Positions 13,500-14,000 of a stretch of 14,000 nt of DNA are shown here, one piece after another (the first letter of the stretch is position 1; each line of letters starts with the position of its first letter). The stretch is from NCBI GenBank assembly GCA_035761265.1, contig DASTRL010000236.1, forward strand, positions 1 to 14,000, written 5' to 3'. Below the pieces are notes generated by a model that made no database searches, was not told the DNA's origin, and saw only the letters and a program-made list of their open reading frames with translations. The DNA is from CADEED01 sp035761265 (GTDB lineage Bacteria > Pseudomonadota > Gammaproteobacteria > Steroidobacterales > Steroidobacteraceae). Made by a program: the position numbers and the translations under genes.

Positions 13500-14000
13500 A
13501 TGTCCTTCGAATCCTCCATGGAGCCTTACGCGCAGCTGGTTCGCTCGCTGCTGCCGCGCACCTCGGCGCTGTGCCTGTTCGACCATGCGGGCAAGCTGCT
13601 GTGGTCCAGCATCGCGAGCCCCAATGCCGAGCTGTTCGCGCTGGTGCTGCAGTCGATCGCGCACTTCGAGCAGTCGGTGGGCGCAAAGGCCGGCGAAGGT
13701 GCCGGCCAGCATTGCGCGCTGCCCGACCAGGCACCGGCCTATCTATTCTGGCTGCGCGACGAGCGCGGCGGACTGGCGGCGGTGTTGGCGCTGGTCTGCT
13801 ACCGGCTCGCAACGGATGCGCACGTGCTGCCGGTCTCCTACGTGCTCGATCACCTGAAACCCGCGCTCGAGCTGCTGCGCCGCGACCTGCTGGCGCGCGC
13901 CGACATCGAGATGCTCAACGAACATCTCACGGCGCGCGACAAGGACCTGGAGCTGCTGCTGTCGGTCACCGGCAGCCATCCGCAGGCCAGCGGCTCCGAT
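13500..14000 (+). CDS. Partial ORF, N-terminal part of an unidentified (possibly signalling) protein
   Basis: The frame is open from the ATG at 13500 to the last base of the window, 167 codons without a stop, and so is cut by the window edge. A second ATG at 13518 is equally plausible; neither has a Shine-Dalgarno site. Codon use is GC-rich at third positions, like the neighbours. The opening (LVRSLLPRTSALCLFDHAGKL) and the stretch around YLFWLRDERGGLAAVLALVC read as a soluble sensory, GAF-like fold. A helical linker follows (LDHLKPALELLRRDLLARADIEML), leading toward what may be an output domain beyond the window. Similar N-termini occur on GGDEF/EAL proteins, but that is a guess from style only. 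I cannot assign a function. Confidence 0.6.
   Translation, partial: MSFESSMEPYAQLVRSLLPRTSALCLFDHAGKLLWSSIASPNAELFALVLQSIAHFEQSVGAKAGEGAGQHCALPDQAPAYLFWLRDERGGLAAVLALVCYRLATDAHVLPVSYVLDHLKPALELLRRDLLARADIEMLNEHLTARDKDLELLLSVTGSHPQASGSD

Noticed and set aside
13585..13857. A 90-codon plus-strand frame near the window end
   Set aside because: It is a shifted frame within the ORF from 13500, which has the better codon pattern and stays open to the edge.

Overview
The window is GC-rich, densely coded and looks like a gammaproteobacterium of the Xanthomonadales / Steroidobacterales / Nevskiales kind. This is inferred from gene content and order: glnA - DUF4124 gene - ntrB - ntrC, the rhodanese-grxC-secB-gpsA string known from Gammaproteobacteria, and EnvC. 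No rRNA, tRNA, transposase, integrase or CRISPR array is visible.

Layout. 1-1233: the window opens in a perfect 128-bp palindrome that contains the end of a RES-type toxin gene, followed on the minus strand by its Xre/DUF2384 antitoxin. 1234-1499: a shared intergenic region with the antitoxin promoter/operator and, pointing the other way, an NtrC box and a sigma-54 promoter for glnA. 1500-6266: a nitrogen-control block of glutamine synthetase, a strong terminator, a secreted DUF4124 protein, the sensor kinase NtrB and the activator NtrC (the last two overlap by ATGA). NtrB-NtrC would control the sigma-54 promoter of glnA in this same block. 6267-6930: an accessory-looking gap bounded by two different REP-like inverted repeats. 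It holds a structured leader and a 52-residue membrane protein with a duplicated EIVVQ motif that resembles a TonB box.

6930-9815: a class 1B-like dihydroorotate dehydrogenase on the minus strand, divergent from a secreted Sel1-like/TonB C-terminal domain protein, then the tRNA methyltransferase TrmL. 9816-12072: gpsA, secB, grxC and a membrane-anchored rhodanese, all on the minus strand and probably one operon read from a TATAAT promoter near 12111. 12142-13317: EnvC, the activator of septal amidases, read divergently. It ends in a 28-bp perfect inverted repeat with a terminator in its loop. 13500-14000: the start of an unidentified ORF that runs off the window.

Most of the window is conserved housekeeping DNA. 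The unusual material is in the gaps: four long inverted repeats at gene 3' ends, the toxin-antitoxin pair beside the NtrC-controlled promoter, and the tiny protein with tandem TonB-box-like motifs, which lies one gene away from a TonB-domain protein. That last item is the best candidate for something undescribed. The palindrome at base 1 may instead be an assembly or library artefact.
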